Under the pieces are notes generated by a model. The model saw only the letters and a list, made by a program, of their open reading frames with translations. It did no database searches and had not been told where the DNA came from. The translations under genes and the position numbers were made by a program. DNA of 64,000 nt from Spongilla lacustris (Eukaryota > Porifera > Demospongiae > Spongillida > Spongillidae): contig OX442422.1 in NCBI GenBank assembly GCA_949361645.1, positions 3,669,137 to 3,733,136 on the forward strand, given 5' to 3'. Below are positions 1 to 11,400 of this stretch, piece after piece; the first letter of the stretch is position 1, and each line of letters starts with the position of its first letter.

Positions 1-573
1 TTTTACTATATTACTTTGCTTGAGAGGGCCGCCCTTTTTCACCCGTTTGTTCCCTTAGGCGGTTGCACGTGACTTTTTTCCATTGCATAACCGTGTAATC
101 CAATTAAATTTACACTCTGTGACGAGCTATGCGTACAAAAATTATACCAGTATCTGTACGAAGGTTTTAAGAATATATGGCTACTTTATTTACTTTCAAT
201 CACTCACAGTGATTTTAAAATAATTTGTAACACACAAATACATCTGTTGAACACATTTACCTCAATTTAATAACTTTGCACTTGACTATCAGGGCCAATA
301 TTAGGCCTAATTTGAAGTTGGAGCACAAATTATGATAGCTCAGGGAGTTTAAAACCATAAAATAAAAAAAGTCTGACGATTATATCCTGTCCCCATGTCA
401 TGGTCTTAAACCACTGTGCAATTGTGCCCATGTACATGTATGACCATCAAGTACATGTACTGTTACATGTATACTTAAGAGCATCATCAGTGTTGCTGCT
501 TCTAATGAAGCTCTCATATTTAAACCATACATGCTGTCTCAAAACGTATGCATTTTTGCATACCACTGCACAG

Positions 574-659
574 ATCTGGAATTGCATAAGAAGACGTCGT
601 GATGAAGATCAAATATCCAATGCAGCTGCTGCTACTTCAACTAACTTAAATTCAACCAG
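574..659 (+). CDS. SLC26 paralogue, first exon in window
   Basis: The acceptor is cag at 571-573 and the donor is gtacca. The exon is 28 codons plus 2 nt. It corresponds to exon 15 of the complete gene and holds the basic IRRRR stretch followed by the variable Ala/Ser/Thr/Asn segment inside STAS. Confidence 0.7.
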
Positions 660-3623
660 GTACCAACTTGTGAGAATACTACATGCAGTGTACATTTACG
701 TGTACATGTACATTCTGTGCACATTTAAATGGTAATGCTACATGTAAGAATACATGTACATATACAATGTATGTGCATACATGTACATGTGTATATGCCA
801 GTTTTCAATCCTATGTGCCAAAATTGTGTCAACTTAAATGTACTAGTTAGACTGAGAGCATTTGTTGGATACTGTCTTATCTCCAGAATCATCATCTATT
901 GATTGTGTACTGCAGCTGCTTCAGATTTAGTGTACATGTACATGTATAGCAATCTGATAATTGGATATGCACATTGCTCCTTTGGTCGGGGGACCAGATT
1001 TGATGTAATGCCAGTTTGTCCAGCCAATGTGAATTATTTTGCAATGGCGGATTTTTGTGTTTTCACATGTTTGTACAGATGTGTGTGCACATGTGATTTA
1101 CACATGTATATGTACATGTATGCTTGCACTTTACACGTGAATAATATAGATTCCACACTGTTGTTATTGACTGTGCTGCCATTGGGTTTTTGGATGCTGT
1201 GGGAACCCAAACACTCATTCAGGTTAGTATACTTTATACTTGCACATGTAAGCATATTGCTCTCTATTTTGCTCTCAGGTTGTTTTAGATTTTAAATCTC
1301 GTGGGATTGTTATAAAGCTGGCTTCACTGAGCAGTAAGTGTAATGATGTTTACATCTAAATATACTTTTATTACTTATAATACAGAGTGAACAATCCACT
1401 GGAGAATTAGTGCATGTTCGTCATGTTCATTGAAAATATTTTCTCTAAACATAGCTGCTATATGTGTGTGATTTTCCCCTTGCAAAACATGCATGTGCTC
1501 TCCACAAAAAGGAACGGCTTGAATCTCTTTCCCAATATCAGTACCCAGATACTGTATTTGTGTCTACATGTTGCAGGCAAGCTGTTGTTTACAATAAATG
1601 ATTATATACATTGTACATGCATGGTCCAAAAAACCAGCAGACAATTACATGTACACTGTATATGCATATGGATTGCTGTACATCTGTGAGTTTTTATAAA
1701 CATTTTAGCCCTTCATGCTACATGTACGTACATGTATACACTGTATATGTATTTGCTAGGGATTTTCACCAGCATTTGTACATTTAATACCAAATGTTAA
1801 TAATATGAGATGAGCAATAAATATCTATTACTGTACATGGAGGTCCCTGGAGCATCCAATTCTAATTTCAAGACAGCTTGGTTTCAGCAGTAAGAAATGT
1901 GTGTATATCGTAGTACTTAAACTTGCGGCCAAAAATGTAGAATTGTACTTCATATACTTTAAATATAGAACAGCTTGCTTACAAAATACATGTAGCCACA
2001 TTTAGATTCTACGTGTACATGTGTATGATATACTGAAAATGGCTTATAGCTGCTTCCAGGGACTTCTCTAACACATTGTATAACACTGAAGTAAAAAGGC
2101 ATAAATTAGTACTAATTGATTATTATTATTTTTACTTTTGAGTGATCAGATTCTGTATGTACATTAAAATAAAATTAACCGTTTATTTAATTCATTTGTC
2201 AAGGCATTATGATCAAAATGAGATGTCAATACCAAACGACTTTGGTCACATAATAAATGCAAAGATGCTGATGTAGAATTTTAATGGGTTAGCAGAAAGC
2301 TACATGTACAAAGCTAAATATACATGCATACTTGACATCAGTTGTGTACATGCATTTAGGGAGCATTTTACCCAATGTAAACACTTTAAGGAAATGAGAA
2401 ATTGTGTTGTATGTAAATAACATGATGATCACACTGTGAATATACTTACTTAAAATGAACTGGATGGAATAGCTACACATTTAGTCTTGTTAAATGGGCA
2501 AGCTTATTCATCACGATTCATCCTCCCTTGCTGTTGAATTCAGTTGCATACTATGGAAGTTTGTTTCCACCTGAGGTTGTTCGATCAATAAAAGCTATTC
2601 GCTGATAGTATATACAAAGTTGCAGGAAGGAATTTATTTAGCTTGCTACTCGGATACCCATTTTAATGTACATGTACATGTATGATTCTGTTTTTTGGTA
2701 ACTCAGTGCTGTGATTGATACGCATGTGTTAGTGCTGTTTTTTGTTTGCAGCAAATGAAATAGTTATCGGTGTCTTTTTTCAGACGAGAACAGGACCATA
2801 TTGACACGATGTGGGTTTGATGAAAAATGTGACAGAGCCTCTATATTTGCTACCGTTCGGGAAGCTATTAATTCTGCATCTTTGCAGCAGATAGAGGTAA
2901 GGCCTCAAAGATACAGATGGCAACTACATGCAAGTGCTGTTGATACTGTGTACATGTACATGTACATGCGTACAATGTAGGTGTTGTTTCCCCTGCCAAT
3001 ATGACTTCTAACCATTAGTACAAGTGCATGTGCATGTATGATTCTCCTGCTAAGAAAGTGTGATTAATTTGCATAGTTGTTGGTTGTATTCATAATGTTC
3101 AGACTGTAACTGTAAAGGCAGTACATTTGCAAACATCACAAAATGACAGTGGTTGAAGAAATAATACAGTGAATTTTTGTTTGTACATGTACATGTTATC
3201 TGTGTCAATCCATATGTATATATATGTGTGTGAATGTAATCTTGTTAAGTAATATCATGTAAGATGTACGGGGTTGATGAAGTGTAGTGGTTCGCAGTTA
3301 GTTACATGTACATGTGTATGTACATGTATATGTAGCTTAATAGCATTTTGAATTCGCATGAGAACTTGTTGCTATCATTGTTATTGAAAGGTCTCAAGTG
3401 GCTTGAAGGCAGGTTCTTTATTTTGCAATTTCAGAGTCCAACTATGATTGATGTTGATATGATGCTGGGCCAGCTGGAAAGTGGAGATGTCAGCACTGCA
3501 CGTCCTATGCAGACACCGGACCACATTATGGTTGTTGCAGAAACTGCTTTTCTGTCTGGGAGTGAGAGTGAGCAGGAATATATCACTGCAGTGCATACTC
3601 GAATCGGGTCAGGCTTGTGGTGA
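574..3623 (+). CDS. SLC26/SulP anion transporter paralogue, 3' part (STAS domain), 5' end outside window
   Basis: Five exons (574-659, 1150-1222, 1279-1333, 2784-2896, 3435-3623) join in phase to 171 codons plus a TGA. They encode the C-terminal cytoplasmic STAS domain of an SLC26 anion exchanger. The second exon reads VVIDCAAIGFLDAVGTQTL, the STAS core strand and helix, and the fourth reads TILTRCGF...IFATVREAI, the family's last STAS helix. Exons three and four are 55 and 113 bp, exactly as in exons 17 and 18 of the complete SLC26 gene downstream, so the two are tandem duplicates. The tail differs: this copy ends in a single 63-codon exon with no counterpart downstream. No exon matching the transmembrane part or exon 14 was found in 1-573, so the rest should lie to the left. 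No convincing AATAAA was seen close after the stop. Confidence 0.85.
1150..1222 (+). CDS. SLC26 paralogue, STAS core exon
   Basis: The acceptor is tag at 1147-1149 and the donor is gttagt. It reads HTVVIDCAAIGFLDAVG, closely matching [17 protein letters not shown] of exon 16 in the downstream gene. Confidence 0.88.
1279..1333 (+). CDS. SLC26 paralogue, STAS exon of 55 bp
   Basis: The acceptor is cag at 1276-1278 and the donor is gtaagt. It reads VVLDFKSRGIVIKLASLS. Its length equals exon 17 of the downstream gene, and the preceding intron is only 56 bp. Confidence 0.83.
2784..2896 (+). CDS. SLC26 paralogue, last STAS helix exon of 113 bp
   Basis: The acceptor follows a run of T ending in cag at 2781-2783; the donor is gtaagg. 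It reads ENRTILTRCGFDEKC then IFATVREAIN, matching exon 18 of the downstream gene in length, phase and sequence pattern. Confidence 0.87.
3435..3623 (+). CDS. SLC26 paralogue, terminal exon
   Basis: The acceptor is cag at 3432-3434. The exon is 62 codons plus TGA and starts in phase 0, as the previous exon requires. It encodes the C-terminal tail after STAS, rich in Met, Ser, Glu and Asp, with no recognised domain. Confidence 0.75.
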   Translation, partial: SPTMIDVDMMLGQLESGDVSTARPMQTPDHIMVVAETAFLSGSESEQEYITAVHTRIGSGLW

Positions 3624-4613
3624 AACCACCCAAAACATTAATTTTTGCAAAGATTTGTATTTTTAGTTTTATTCCTAAAAAATTTTTTTGCATTTCTATA
3701 TCTGTAAGAACCTTAACTTTCTTATAATAATAATGATTTGAACAGCTATTTAATAGCAATTTCATAGGTTTACAGTCCTGAAGTGATTTTCTGCAAAGTG
3801 TCTCTATGCTCTTTCATTCAGATACATGCACATTTATAGTATGTAAGCTTTTTAACAACGGCACTTCTTCATATGTGTAGAGTTAATTCTTAATGAGAAT
3901 GCCTTTGGCAAATCATTTACTAAAACGTCATTTTCTGCGCAATGAAATTTTAATTGTACATGTATGTTGTCAAAGTACCCAAGGAGGTCGTATAGAAGGT
4001 GTCGGTGGTTATATATAGCTTTTGTGTTCCATGTGCATATAGATTGCCTTTAGAATTAATCCCAAATTTATGCACTGTCACTGTGGAGGCCCAAGAGTAT
4101 TGCTGAAAAAAACCCAATCTTGCAAACAATAATTTCGTCTGGCAAAAGTTTAAGGTAGTCCTGAACTTACTAAATGTAGGTCTGTAATTTTCATAAATTT
4201 GTAGTTGCATGATTGTATTACAAACGCCACATCACGGCTGTATTGTTTTGGCAACTTAGTTTATAAATATAAAATTATGGTACATCTTTCGTCATCATAG
4301 CGACCGGCTTATAACTCTTAAGAGAGTGGAATACACGATATTTCCCAACAACCTATGTTTGCGTTGCACAGATTCCATACTTGCAGATCCAGAATCTTAT
4401 ACCTTAGTGTACTGCGCATGTGTGTTTACTAGCCCTTGAGGATCCTCATTGCATGGTTAGACCGTACTACTTGAACTTCTACTTTTACGACATACAGCAG
4501 TTTTCCCAGAGATACAATTAGTCTATCTGTGTTCATGACTGAATAAGAAGCCAAAATTCCCTTACAAGGTACAATGACTTTTTTTTTCTTGGAGAAGTGC
4601 ATTAGCAAATACG
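3624..4613. other. Intergenic, no gene seen
   Basis: This AT-rich stretch follows the stop of the first SLC26 gene. It should contain that gene's 3' UTR, but no canonical AATAAA is near the stop. The ORFs here are short and unlike known proteins. Confidence 0.5.
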
Positions 4614-7600
4614 ATGTATTTTTTAGGAATTCCAGGAATTGATCGGTACGATCATGCAAGAACACTCCATTTTTTGTTAAAGCTCTGCAGTGTTTGTGGG
4701 GATTATGTCAGTTGCACAAGAAGCACTGCTCCCCTGTATTGTTGTATCACTTATGCTTCTGAGTTAATGATGGTCTTTGGCATAAATATTGCAACTGATA
4801 GCCCTGATTCTCACGACCCTGCATCACTATGCTACCTGTGCCATCAAGTTGTTACAAAATACAAAGATGCACTAGCATGGTATAGTGTACAAAGTGTGCA
4901 CATTACATTTGATACTTGTGAGTCAACGTGGCGAAGACTTTTGCTGTGTGCGTGAACATGGAAGGAAAAAGATGGACGGCCAATGAAACGCAAAAGAAGT
5001 TATCGGCTAGGGTGACCATTAGAAATGCCATTAAGATGCCTAGTTGAGCGTATTGAGCTCATTGCACCTCAACCATTTGTACCATTGTTGTTAGATCCAC
5101 CAAAAATAACAGGGAATTTACCCTGGATGAGTGTAGAATGTCCCCTATGTCCGGATGTACTGAACAGTACAGTCACATGTGGTGCAATAGTCTTCTCCAA
5201 ATGCTGTTGCACGTGGCTAACCCTTCGCAACGAACTGCTGCTGTGTTCATATTGCTATGGTGATCACCTAAGGGACCACAGCACTGTTAGAGCAGCCTGC
5301 AATTTGGTTCTGGATGCTTTCAAACACATCCCTGTAACATGCAGTAAGTGTGGAAATGAGATCCTGCTCTCAGAGTATACAACTCACCTGTACATTTGTC
5401 TCAGTTGCTGGCAATGTTTGTGACCTTCTCAACTGTCCAGTCAACCAATCTTTGTCACCTATTGAATCTCAATTGCAGACTAATCTAGTCAAACGTTCAC
5501 TTCTCACTAGTCCAACCAAAGGAATGGTGGTACTCAGAACACACGGAAAGGTAATATTATTGTACACATTACGCATTTTTGGCCACTTACCATGATGCAA
5601 CTAAGTCAAGATCAAATTTCCTCCAGCACAACATCTCAAAAATCTAAATGGAACTGCACCCATAGTTTGAACGGCATTTGTAGAGTAATCAGTGCTGGTG
5701 ACTCATTAGCACAGCTAAGTAGAGAAGTGATGTCCTGCACACCTTCAAGATAGGAGCAAGCTACTAGAGGAAATTTCTAGACAAAGCAGTGTGATTTTAA
5801 CATCTACAGAGGATGTGGTTTAGCAATGAGGACAGATCTAAACATTCCCTGGAACAAGTTTCGAACTGTCAAAAGGTCTTACATGTATCTCATAGTTCTA
5901 TATACATGCATCATTTTTCATTTTAGGTGGTTAAAAATGTGGACAATAGAAATGGCTGGTGTGCGTAAATTGCATATCAGAGCAGACCTTAGTGACAACT
6001 TTAAAGCAGAGATCGTTCCACTTATTTAAGTGGCAACATCATTAAACCAGCTCCACTTGCATACATACTTCACTTGTGAGAAAGGATCAGTAATGTTTTG
6101 GAGCAAAGTGATGTAGGAAGGTAAGGATGTAGTTATTCATTAATATAAAATGCTCAATATCCTTCCACATTACGAGTCAGTGTCTCACCTGGCACAATGG
6201 CACCATTCCTACAAATGAGATTTGGGTAAAGGTTGGTGGTGACCCTCAAGTTCTAGCAGTAGTTGGAAGCAGCTGCTTCCAACTACTGAATGTTGAGGCA
6301 CTGAACTCACCAGGAAACACCTGTGTGATCGCAATGTTTGAAGGTCCAGACTCGCTCACCAATTTGGATATTTGCTTGGATCAGTCAGTATGTTGAACAA
6401 GTACATGTAGATGAAATGAACCTGTAATTAAATTAATTTTGTTTTATAGAGGAATAAAAATTTGAATATTTCTATGTGGGGATTGTGAATTTCTATTTCA
6501 ATGCCATCGACTGTCCAGTGCAAGTGGTTTGGGATAACGCATATTATTGTAGCTAGTTGCACACTTTCTTTTCAGGTACATGTAGTCACTGCTGTTTGTA
6601 TTGCTTAATAACATCAGATGAAATTCAGTTATTACCTGCAATGCAGCATCGAGCAGATCTCAGAACAGAACAATTCATTCCATTTCACATGATCATTTGC
6701 GATTCATGCATTGTGGTGGACGTAGCAGAAAGACAAAGGAGTTTAATAATGCCATTCATTAACTTTTTTCAAGTCAATTCCACTTTCTCAGGTGGTCCCC
6801 AATTTACCAGTATTATTTTTATATAGCTACCAGCATTATTTTAAATTGACTGGTGTGTCCGTCTGGGTCGTACATTACATTGGGAATATTTTTGAAGCTC
6901 TTTCTGCTGATGGAAGATGAGTGCCACAAGCTTGATCACAAAATGTTCATACCTGAGAGTGATTGTGGTGAAAGCTACAAGCAGTACTGTTCTGATATGA
7001 CAACTAAGCTTGAGGTGATGGAGCAACTCCACACTGTGAAAGAGAGCATTGATATGTTAGAGACGATACTGTTCCACCACTTTCTTACTAATAAGGAACT
7101 AGCTTATGGTTACACTGTAGTGATCGAAGATATATGCTTGGATATATCTGAAATGAAGGCTAGAGAAGAAGAGTTGGTAAGCACGTAAACATGTAAGGTA
7201 TAAAAACCACTAGTATTTACAAATGCACATACTAGACATCAATACTGACATCAGTTCATGCAAAACTTGGAAAATAGTTCCATAAGTATGAAGGACTATT
7301 AGTAAAAGCTTTTGATAGCTAGTGCTATTACTTCATTTCATGTGCAACGTCAAGCACACTATAGCGGCTCATTTGTTGGGAACCGTGTTCATAAAGCATT
7401 AAAGGTAATAGCTATTCATGTTGGTACTGATTGCTCAAAACTATGTATAAATATAATTATGTTGCACCTGGCTTCTTTATGCAGCTCAATAACATTGTAA
7501 CACTGTGCAGATGTATAGTGATAGTTGCCAGAAAGCATTGCTGAAGACAGAAGTTCAAGCCATCAGGGATAAATTCATTGCCCTATTTTCCTTGTTCCAG

Positions 7601-7827
7601 AAGTGTCATTGCATTTATGACAAAAAACAGTTACGGATATGGAAATCTGTGAGCTAGGTATGATACATATACAAATTTGTATAAACACTATGTTTTCTCC
7701 AGAACACAATATTCAGGAGTTCATGCACTTCTATCGGAACAAATTTCCCTGTGTGACTCCAGAAAATATTGCTGCAAAGCCAAATACTACTAGTACAGTC
7801 TCCATTCTCCGTCACATATCTCCGTGA
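4614..7827 (+). pseudogene. Broken gene with RAG1-like N-terminal zinc-binding/RING region (N-RAG-TP-like)
   Basis: The first block (4614-4955) has LCSVCGDYV, an LMMVFGINIATDSPDSHDP stretch and CYLC, in the order and spacing of the zinc-binding dimerisation region of RAG1. The next (5025-5423) has a CPLC..CSYC RING-like cluster followed by CSKCGNEILLSEYTTH, like the RAG1 zinc finger after RING. Further on come LNIPWNKF, WHNGTIPTNEIWVKVGGD (about 6190), CLITSDEIQ (about 6600), VCPSGSYITLGIFLKLF (6853) and VQRQAHYSGSFVGNRVHK (about 7340). I recall these blocks from uncharacterised invertebrate proteins that share the RAG1-like front end. Two short GT-AG introns fit (5876-5926, 6527-6575). The frame is broken near 4953, an in-frame TGA lies at 6463-6465 after RGIKI, and the C-terminal end is missing. 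No RAG1 catalytic core is present. It is best read as a decayed host-like gene or transposon gene. Confidence 0.72.
6257..6288. repeat. Perfect 32-bp palindrome
   Basis: The two 16-base halves around an AGCAG|CTGCT centre are exact reverse complements with no loop. It lies inside the RAG1-like remnant, just after the IWVKVGGD block. Confidence 0.9.
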
Positions 7828-8410
7828 AAAAAAGTCATTACTTTTGCCTTGTTTTTTAACATTCCTCCTTCGTTCTACATGATGGTTTCATAGGTGCTGT
7901 TAGTGATTAAACTGCTGTTCAAAAGTCATAACTAATAAAGTTTTTTTGAAAATACAATAAAACTAGTACACTAATTTTACAAGCAGGAAGTTCACCATTA
8001 GATTGTACATGTACGTAGAATAGTGTCCCTCTTGGCCGGCATGGTTTTACAATACCTGGCAATTTTCAACTTTTATGATTTAGCAAATAACCACTGATTT
8101 TCCCTGTGGAGTCACGATATTTGGTAGAAGTCTTTGAAATTACTTTGTAATTTAACTGGCGTTCTAACATGAACGTATTGTACATGTAGAGCTTTTTCAT
8201 CACGTGATTTATTATTCGGCTCTAATATTATTTTGCACTGCATCTCCAATAATTCTGCACTTCCTGAGCGGATCGAAGCTAGATCGTCCACGGTTGTCCG
8301 ATCCCTCTAGTGTAATAATATATCTTCTTTAAAAAATAAAAATACAATCGAGGCCGAGGAAAGGCATTTGAAAGGGTGCTGCTTTGGCATTATTTGGAAT
8401 TGTGTTTTCA
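7828..8410. other. Upstream region of the complete SLC26 gene
   Basis: This region should hold the promoter and 5' UTR of the SLC26 gene that starts at 8411. It is AT-rich and no TATA box or other element can be assigned. It contains the first copy of a 37-bp direct repeat (8011-8047). Confidence 0.5.
8011..8047. repeat. 37-bp direct repeat, copy 1
   Basis: This sequence, starting gtacgtagaatagtg, is repeated without mismatch at 8785-8821, so the pair brackets exon 1 of the SLC26 gene 774 bp apart. Confidence 0.9.
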
Positions 8411-8484
8411 ATGGCAGAATTAGAACACAGCGAAGAAATTGTAGTAGCGACAGACAAGGAACCTCTAGTCACTTCCAGGCGCCG
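8411..8484 (+). CDS. SLC26 exon 1
   Basis: It starts with ATG at 8411 and ends before gtgagt. It encodes the hydrophilic N-terminus [20 protein letters not shown], 24 codons plus 2 nt. Confidence 0.85.
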
Positions 8485-11400
8485 GTGAGTATAAAGTAAT
8501 GTCTGCATCTACTAGTACCCCTTGTTTTGACATAAGAGGAGCTAGCGAGAGAGATGGAGGCGACATAATTTTTGCGCAGAAATATGGCCCTGGACTTGTA
8601 GTTTATGTTGCTTGTGGGGCATTTATTTGCTCGTACCACGTAATGATATGAGCATGTATTTATATATGTTGCGGGTTTTCTTAATGGTAAAATTTGGAAC
8701 GGACCATTGGCTTTGGTAGGACCACCATTGTTAAGAAGTTGCCCCAACGCCTCCTGTAGTGTTCATGTAGCTAGCGTTTCATTAGTACGTAGAATAGTGT
8801 CCCTCTTGGCCGGCATGGTTTACATCATTTCTTTTGGACAGGGAGAGTTCTATTCATATTAATCGGGAAAGGTTCAATGAGCCGGAGATTGAGGAAGTGC
8901 TTTCTCCGAGAGCTCTTCCACCACCACTTCAAAGGTTGGCTGGTATAATGGTCCCTCCAGAGCCAGTCCTCAGCGCCATCAAGCCTCCCATGAGCAGACA
9001 GGCATGGCTGCGGTTCCTCTTTACCCACCTGCCCATCCTTCATTGGATATGGACATATAAGTTGCATAACTTAATACCAGACATCACAGCAGGACTGACT
9101 GTGGCTGTGATGCACATACCTCAAGGCAAGTGGTCTTTATTGTTTCTTTTTATACAGGGTGTTTCTCAATCTAGGAAAATTGTTTATAAATTAACCACAA
9201 GCAGTTAATTAACTGGTAATAGTTAAGCGTTCTAACAGCAAAAGAAGACATGCAATGTGCTGGTGAAAAAAAGAAGTATTATGATCTTAATTTTTAATGG
9301 TTAATTAATATTGATAAAAGTCTCAAGACCCCTATATTATTATTAGCATTCAAGGAAATGTTGGAGCTTTTGGATGCCTCTAAAATGGTACGTTTTTGAT
9401 TATGTCAATTTAGGTGTTATCGGGAACCGAAGTATTAATTCGTTTTCATTAATAAATTATTTTATTTACATCAAATTTAAGCCCTCATTATTAGAGCATT
9501 CAGCAACCATGATCAGTTAATTATCTATTTGTGGTCAATTTATAAACGATTTTCCTTGATTGGAATGCACTGTACAATTGGCTCAAGGGGAATGAGTGGC
9601 TTGCTTCCACATATATTTAGTTCATATGTAACCTGTACATGTATACTGTAAGCAGACATGTAAATGTGCAGCTATCATGGAGTGATTCCACTACACAAAG
9701 ACGTCAGGCTTGCAATATGCCTATATATTATACGTGTATCAAATAGACCTACATGTATTGCAGACACAGACGATATAAGATACATGTAATAGTTATTACT
9801 TCCATATGTACTTGTTTTTTTTTTTTTTTTTGCATGTCAAACAGAACAATAAGAAATACCTGCTGTTGAACCATCCATGAGAATATACATTTTTGCTGGA
9901 CACTCCAAATGAGCTACATGTACATGTAATTGCTGATTTTGAGTTTCAGCAATGAATGTGTAAAGGATTTTGCAGCTTTGTCTGTCAAATATCAACCCCT
10001 AAATTGCAGACAGGTGGATACTTATGAAATGAAAGTTGTTGTGCATGTGCTTAGAGTGCTATTTGTCAAGTTTGCATTTATTATTATTGATACTGTATAT
10101 GTATAGGAAGCCTGAGTTATTACTAGATCACATCAAATGCTGTCCTGCTCCAGGCTGTTCAATGATCATGTTTAACCTACTCGTCTTCGTATCTTGTACA
10201 TGTGTGTAATGTTATGTAAACTATTATATCATACATGTAATAAAATCCAGATATTGAACAGCTGCGTAGGCTCTTTCTTTGAGTAGTGAACAGGTTAATG
10301 TAAATGTACATTGACATGTACATGTGTAGAGTACATGTATGTTTATCCTGGTGCACTCTATTACTTTTACCTACATGTATACACATGTACATCTATTTCA
10401 TGTACATGTGTACAGGACTGGCCTATGGCCTTTTGGCTGGTCTTGATCCTGTCTATGGCCTATACACATCGTTCATTCCTGTTATCATGTACTCCATATT
10501 TGGTACTTCTCGACAACTCTCGATTGGTAAGAGATGCAACCAGAGAAAATATACATGTATATGTGCATGCATGTATATGCATGCATGTACATGTACATGT
10601 AGTTAGGATTTATTGTTTTCAGGAACGTTTGCTGTAACCAGTTTGATGGTGAGAAATTCAATCAAGGCAGTGCTTGCAGAGAAGGGTGTGGAATACTGCA
10701 GTGAATCATCCTTCCGTTTGACAGTTGTAGACTTCGGAGATGGTACAAATCTCACGTGCAATGATCTGAATGTTCAGATAGCTGTCTCGTTGGCTTTTAC
10801 CTCAGGGCTGATAATGGTAAGTTGTTGCCACTCATTCCTGTACAATTGTCCCTGTGTGTGCACATGCTAGAACGTAGCACCTACATGTACATCGTATAGT
10901 GTACATATTCGATTACTTTTGCTTTATTTTAGGGCATACATGTATATGCATGTTAACTGAAATATGCAACAAGAATAAAATAACCTTTACTAGATGTACA
11001 TGTATGTATATGTGTACTGTGCATATATATGTATGTACACACATGTACAGTACATTATAGTCAGAGGTACACTGTTTTGTGTGTGATTGTCTTATACTTA
11101 TACATTTGTGTAACTCTGATAGTTGCAAAAACCTAATGTTGTGCGACTTATATGTACATGTACATGTACATGTATGTAAACACATGTCATGGAGGAGGTA
11201 TTCTCATTTGAATGAAAGAGCAGTTAGCCTTAGTGTTGTTGAAGTGTTGCTGCTTCATGTTGTCGGTATTCAGGTTTTCATTTTTGCAGGACAGCACTTT
11301 TGTGATACATGTACATGTACATGTACCTCCAAGTTACAACTTACAATCACATACATGTACGTGTTTGTATTTATGGTATGTACACATGTATGTGTAATTT

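Noticed and set aside
1..573. Exon 14 equivalent of the upstream SLC26 gene
   Set aside because: No reading resembling the [12 protein letters not shown] block was found in this stretch; it probably lies outside the window.
903..1295. A 130-codon open frame over the STAS exon of the upstream gene
   Set aside because: It is a different frame from the HTVVIDC reading that matches the family, and it is full of repeat-derived residues.
4614..7827. A functional RAG-type recombinase
   Set aside because: No RAG1 catalytic core is recognisable, and stops and frameshifts break the gene.
8834..9208. A 124-codon open frame with its own ATG at the start of SLC26 exon 2
   Set aside because: Its first bases lie before the acceptor and its end reads through the GC donor; exon 1 supplies the start in phase.
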